Shown in pieces: positions 59,984-64,000 of a stretch of 64,000 bases of DNA. Below the pieces are notes generated by a model. The model was not told the DNA's origin, ran no database searches, and was given only the letters and a program-made list of their open reading frames with translations. The stretch spans positions 992,001 through 1,056,000 of the forward strand of contig JAMYGW020000010.1 of the NCBI GenBank assembly GCA_025617375.2, given 5' to 3'. Position 1 is the stretch's first letter. Each line of letters opens with the position of its first letter. The position numbers and the translations under genes are program-made. This DNA is from Acarospora socialis (lineage: Eukaryota > Ascomycota > Lecanoromycetes > Acarosporales > Acarosporaceae).

Positions 59984-60468
59984 TTAGGATTAGGGAAAAA
60001 GACTAAGTCGGTCCATGCGGCTGCATAAAAGACTTCCCTGGGCGACGCCACAAAAGAAAGACTCGGATAGTCATTTCTCCGATGACTTTCAAAGGTTTGC
60101 TGTCACTTAACCACCAAAACACCTCGCTGTCGCCCACATTTAGATACTACTTATTGTGACATTTACACCTCATTGTCACATATCAACTAAACTGAAATAA
60201 TAGTATCTCTGTTAGAGCAGATGACTTAGATTATGCTTACTAAGCAAGCACTTTTGAGAGTACAAAAGCTATACATTTATGATAGTTTTATGATGATATG
60301 GGTACTGTTATATACTCCGTAAAGACATCGTGATTATGGATTCAGATAATGCGAAGTTGTAGTTAATTTTGGTGTTGCAGACCATGGAAGTCTTTTATTT
60401 GTGGCGTCGCCCAGGGAAGTCTTATATGCAGTCGCATGGACCGACTTAGTCTTTTACCCTTAGGATTA
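59984..60468. mobile_element. Mutator-like MITE with perfect 9-bp target duplication
   Basis: Element 59993-60459 (467 bp) begins gggaaaaagactaagtcggt and ends with the inverted form. The terminal inverted repeats run about 70 bp with about five mismatches and start GGG. The 9-bp direct repeat ttaggatta flanks it exactly (59984-59992 and 60460-60468). A 9-bp duplication with long inverted repeats is the standard mark of Mutator-like elements. No transposase frame is present, so it is non-autonomous. Confidence 0.85.
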
Positions 60469-60762
60469 CGGAGCCGTGTCCCACTAGTAATGCCCCACGC
60501 ACTAACAGCTGACTAAGATCTCAAGATATTTGGATCTTTCATTATGAACATACAGCATAGTCTTCAATTAATAGAATTTTCTTCAACTCTATCAGAAATA
60601 GAAAATCTAGGACTAATACATATCTTTCAAGGAAGTAGAATCAATACTATGAAAGCGCAAAAGTTGTGTCGCTCAAACAACATAACTTACAATTGATGGT
60701 GCTCTGGGATCCCTTAGTCGGATTTAGCGCGTGGGGCATTACTAGTGGGCTACGGCTCCGTA
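60467..60762. mobile_element. Tc1/mariner-type MITE with TA duplication
   Basis: Element 60469-60760 (292 bp) has ends cggagccgtgtcccactagt and its inverted form, about 36 bp of inverted repeat with about three mismatches. TA flanks it on both sides (60467-60468 and 60761-60762). The left TA is the last two bases of the neighbouring element's right 9-bp duplication. Interior AT-rich, no coding capacity. Confidence 0.82.
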
Positions 60763-61320
60763 TATATGATATAATAATCAAAGCAGTGGACGTGTGAAAA
60801 TGGCAAGAGGCTTGACTACAGATCAAGAGGTTCCAGGTTCATTGACCAATCCTGTTGCCTTGGCAAATATCTAGCATTACTATTGCGCATTCATTGTACT
60901 ACCACCGGCCCTTGGGAAAGAGACAAATACACGATACTATAAATATCAGGGAACACATGTATTAGACGAAGACTAGCCAAGCGCAAGAGAGCTAAGAGCC
61001 ATCAAAGATTTGCCCCGATGGAAGAGACAGACAAGTGGACACCGAAGTATTGCCTAGAAACAATCCCAACCGCCTGCCTCCTCCTTTCCCTCTTTCTCCA
61101 TCTCCTACGTAAAAGCTGCTAGCAGTATCGAGGCGCTTGGCGTTGACAAGAAACCTCGTCCAGATCTCAGTTATCGGGGGCAAGGTAAAGGAAATTTGGG
61201 AAGACCGCCTCTCCTGGGTAGGATGCCTGTCTCAACGAGGGGTATTTTCTCTACTTCCGTCTTCTTGGTCGGGTGCACTGGATTGAAACATTCAACACCA
61301 AACTTCCCCTTCCCTGTATA
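60763..61320. other. Intergenic with a tRNA-like patch
   Basis: At about 60790-60860 there is an A-box-like word (atggcaagaggc) and, about 30 bp on, a B-box-like word (ggttccaggttcattgacc). No acceptor stem closes, so this is at best a SINE or tRNA relic. Otherwise empty. Confidence 0.3.
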
Positions 61321-61865
61321 CTGCTCTATCCTTGGACACGTGAGACGTCAGCACCATAATCCCCTTGGTCTCGAGGAGCACAAGCTCCTGCTGATGCAGC
61401 TGCACGAGCCCCGCGAGAGGAGGATCAAGGCCGCGCGGCTGACGTTGTGGGGGGAGCGCTCACGGCTGGAAGGAGTGTTGGTCTGGGAACACCGTAGATT
61501 GCCCACCAATCCCATCCTCACCACGCCCGATGCGCAGATACTGCCGCGCCAGCTCGGTCGCGTACAGGATATTTACCAATTTGCTCTGGCCATGGCGGAT
61601 CCACGAGCCAAAGGCGCCAAAGTCCTGCGTTGTGCGGAAGTCCTTGAACACGATGCCGGCCTTGAGGTAACCGTGGAAGCCGCGCGAGGTGAGGATCACA
61701 ATGCGACTTCGGCGGAGGGAAAGCCGGCGGGGTGGACGAGGATGCGCAGGAGAATTTCACGAGGAAGACGTGGCTAAGATTGTCGGTGCCCGATTGGAGC
61801 TTGTAGCCGTCTTGATGGGGCCTGGGGATTGTGACCTATCAAACCCTTTCTCATCACTGTCACAC
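61321..61865 (-). pseudogene. Decayed short-chain dehydrogenase/reductase fragment
   Basis: The minus strand gives YKLQSGTDNLSHVFLVKF near 61770-61830. Then VILTSRGFHGYLKAGIVFKD and GSWIRHGQSKLVNILYATEL lie near 61530-61700. This is the substrate-loop, Ser-Tyr-x-x-x-Lys core (here with His before GQSKL where Tyr is usual) and following helix of classical SDRs. The NAD-binding start (TGxxxGIG) is missing and frames change inside. The C-terminus runs out near 61321-61450. A relic. The long plus-strand frame over it (61196-61777) is its shadow. Confidence 0.72.
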
Positions 61866-62253
61866 TCGATTATCCTGCTGCTGCGGTGAAGTCATGGCAT
61901 GCTATAGCGCCGCTGACTTTACTTGGGGGAGGCAATTCCGGGGCCAACAGCCACTGCCCTCGATTGTTGCCTGCAAGACTGCTTTTGGTACATGTCAGGC
62001 TGCTTGTGCGGCAGCGTTACTAGCTTCTTAAGCGGACACTGTGGGCCGAACGGCAGGCACAATATGATGCAGGTGCAGAAAAGATTGAAAGATGCGATGA
62101 TGCGAATGTGGTAGCGAAAGTGCGAAACGCATTTACCTTAGGGAAGCTTTGCCAAGGCATGATTTTGCATGACAGTAGTGGGAGCACGCGTAAGGTAGTG
62201 ATTGGCCAAAGTCCATGCACTTTGACTATCTAGGTGTTTCTACATAACTATTT
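61866..62253. other. Intergenic
   Basis: No coding similarity recognised. Ends at the left inverted repeat of the next element. Confidence 0.4.
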
Positions 62254-62748
62254 GGCCCGTGATTCCGGTAGACCACAGTTCAATATTCATAGACCACTGA
62301 CTTACTAATCGTAGACCACCCCTAATCAGGTAGTGGCTCCAGGCTTCCACGCCTAAATCAATGCCTAAATCAATGCTTAAATCCAGACCTGAACCCACTG
62401 ACACAATCCCACCTCAACATTCAATTCAACCAGACTTGTCACTAATATTAGTGAAGAAAGGACAGTGAGTACAGCAAATCACAGAGAATTTGAGTCATAC
62501 ATTATGTTGTATTGACATTCAGAGTCTCAAAAGGTTGTGTGGAACCCTTATGAAATTTTGTACAAATGTGGGTTCAGGTGCAGTTTTAGGCATGGCTTTG
62601 GGTGTGGGTTTAGGCATTAGCTCAGGTGTCGGCTCAGGCATGAATTTAGGCATGAAATCCTGGAACCACTACCCGATTAGGGGTGGTCTACGATTGGTAA
62701 GTCAGTGGTCTATGAATATTGAACTGTGGTCTACCGGAATCACGGGCC
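62254..62748. mobile_element. MITE-like element with about 90-bp terminal inverted repeats
   Basis: The arm at 62254-62343 (ggcccgtgattccggtagac...) and the inverted arm at 62659-62748 differ at about three of 90 bases. Inside, both arms continue into diverged short repeats (cctaaatcaatg; ggcatgaatttagg). Flanks TAACTATTT and TAAGTAATT match at seven of nine bases, which could be an eroded 9-bp target duplication. No transposase. The plus-strand frame at 62490-62852 merely translates the interior. Confidence 0.75.
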
Positions 62749-64000
62749 TAAGTAATTTTGCTGCCGTCCGAAATGGGTTAGTCAGCATTGCCGCCTTGTT
62801 CAGGCTCGAGTCAGCTTCCGCTCACCCACCACCCAGGCTATTCACCCTCTGATCAGGCGCCTTCCCTCTCGTCCTCCGATAATCCAATAATGTAGTCCGC
62901 GGTCGGTTGTTCCGTCATGTCCCTTTTGTCAACTTTAGACAGCGATGTGCAGCTGCCCAGTTTCGGGACGCAGGGGCGCTGAAACGGGAACCCTCCGAAA
63001 CCACGCACGTGTCCGCCAGCTGTGTCGCAGTTTCCAGCCACAAGGGCGGGGATTGCATGGATGCTTCAGCCAGCGCCAAGTAGAGCGGTGATGGAGGGCA
63101 TGGTCAGGCCAGGCGGAGAAGATATGAGTCTACGTAGGCCACTGGCGGTGCTTGGCATTAGGAAGGAAGAATTGATGAGGAAAGGATAGAAGAGGCATCA
63201 CAAAGCGGTTAGAAAGGGACAATGGAGATGAGCAAACATGCTGGTGCTCTACTGGGAAAGCCTGACTCAAATATGGAACAGGATCGAGGATCGAGAACAA
63301 CAAGAGCTAGGTGGGGCGCAGGTAGAGGAGAGAGATGTAGAATTGGAGCACCGAGATTCGAGGCTTGCTTCACTGCCACACAGTGAATACACCACTTCAA
63401 CAACCAGTTCACGACCTAGCGTCAAAGAGGGAAATATGCGGTAGCCGCAGCACCCTCCATTGGTAGTGATTGCTACTGAGAGAAGCACGAGTTCGGTTCG
63501 GACAATGAAATTGCTAGTGACGTCTCCGATTTTGCATGGCAGGAGCTCATTGCCAGCTGCAGCTTACTTTGCTCCTAATAAGGGCAAGGCGGCGCTTTAC
63601 AGGCCGGGACTGGAAGCACCACCGGAATGGAACTATTTGTTGGAACTGTGTCTACCAAAAACGCCACCTCGAACAAGAATCTCACTATATCGAGCGGAGT
63701 CTGGATCTGAATTAAATAGGAAATTGGATTGTGCGATACGAGGGATTTCGGATCGTGGATTGGTGACGATATAGTGAGCTCGGTCTGGATATTACGCCAG
63801 TCCCACAGGTTCTCGAGATTCCTCTACTGCTGCCTTTGAAGTTGAACCATATCTAGTGCCAGAGACAATTTCCTCTCGTAACTCGCCAGCATCCTTAACC
63901 AACTACTATAAGTTTATTCGTTATTTATTAATCAGAATTAACTTTCAATACGCGACAAAGTCCTATCGACCTACGGAGATGACATGGTAATTAGTAGATT
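62749..64000. other. Gene-poor end of window
   Basis: Open frames at 63238-63444 and 63460-63774 lack any motif I recognise and overlap frames on the other strand. A 12-bp perfect inverted pair (ctcactatatcg, 63681-63692 and 63767-63778) is present. No gene is supported. Confidence 0.4.

Noticed and set aside
61196-61777. Plus-strand 193-aa open frame
   Set aside because: Shadow of the minus-strand short-chain dehydrogenase relic, which has clear motifs.
62490-62852. Plus-strand 120-aa Gly/Met-rich frame
   Set aside because: It translates the repetitive interior and right inverted repeat of a MITE-like element.
63460-63774. 104-aa plus-strand frame near the window end
   Set aside because: No recognisable motif, no neighbouring exon that extends it, and conflicting frames on the other strand.
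63681-63778. 12-bp inverted pair (ctcactatatcg)
   Set aside because: Arms stop at 12 bp with no element-like ends or duplication. Could be chance.

Overview
The window is nuclear DNA from a filamentous ascomycete (Pezizomycotina). The evidence is short introns of about 44 to 120 bp (one apparent intron is 347 bp) with GT...AG ends and CTAA/CTGA-type branch sites, compact intergenic regions, and typical fungal genes: Bud3, Het-C, Hal4-type kinase, Lyc1 and a NACHT_N-type NLR. Class-level placement cannot be settled from the sequence alone. Most real genes are multi-exon. I rebuilt their exons by joining reading frames at splice sites that restore conserved protein motifs.

Layout. 0.9-20.5 kb is a conserved housekeeping block: a Hal4/Sat4-type kinase (+), a WDR48/UAF1-like WD40 protein (+, 8 exons), a mitochondrial S-adenosylmethionine carrier (-), a TilS/MesJ-type PP-loop ATPase (+), the septation RhoGEF Bud3 (-, 7 exons), the cohesion factor Dcc1 (+), and a Lyc1-like acetyltransferase (-). 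20.9-33 kb is an accessory island. It holds a decayed O-methyltransferase, an apparently intact 2479-aa NACHT_N-NACHT-ankyrin receptor (-), a 5'-truncated MFS transporter relic, and short back-to-back fragments of a polyketide ketosynthase, an enoyl-reductase-like protein and an ammonia-lyase-like protein. This looks like the remains of one or more secondary-metabolite clusters around a non-self-recognition type gene. 33.4-34.9 kb carries two tandem small paralogues, one with a repeat-expanded tail.

35.5-54.4 kb is again conserved: an RBR ubiquitin ligase (+), Rev7 (-), importin Kap114 (+), Het-C (+), an Sng1-like membrane protein (-), a RING/TRAF zinc-finger protein (-), SNARE Syn8 (+), a small mitochondrial protein (-), and an F-box-like protein (+). 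54.4-64 kb is gene-poor. It holds only an alkaline ceramidase (-) as a sound gene, plus decayed aspartokinase and short-chain dehydrogenase copies and four non-autonomous inverted-repeat elements. One of these has a perfect 9-bp target duplication, and a second, with a TA duplication, abuts it inside that duplication.

The most interesting points are the NLR inside a gene graveyard and about 14 kb from het-C, the extra decayed aspartokinase, the datable MITE pair, and the diverging small tandem paralogues.
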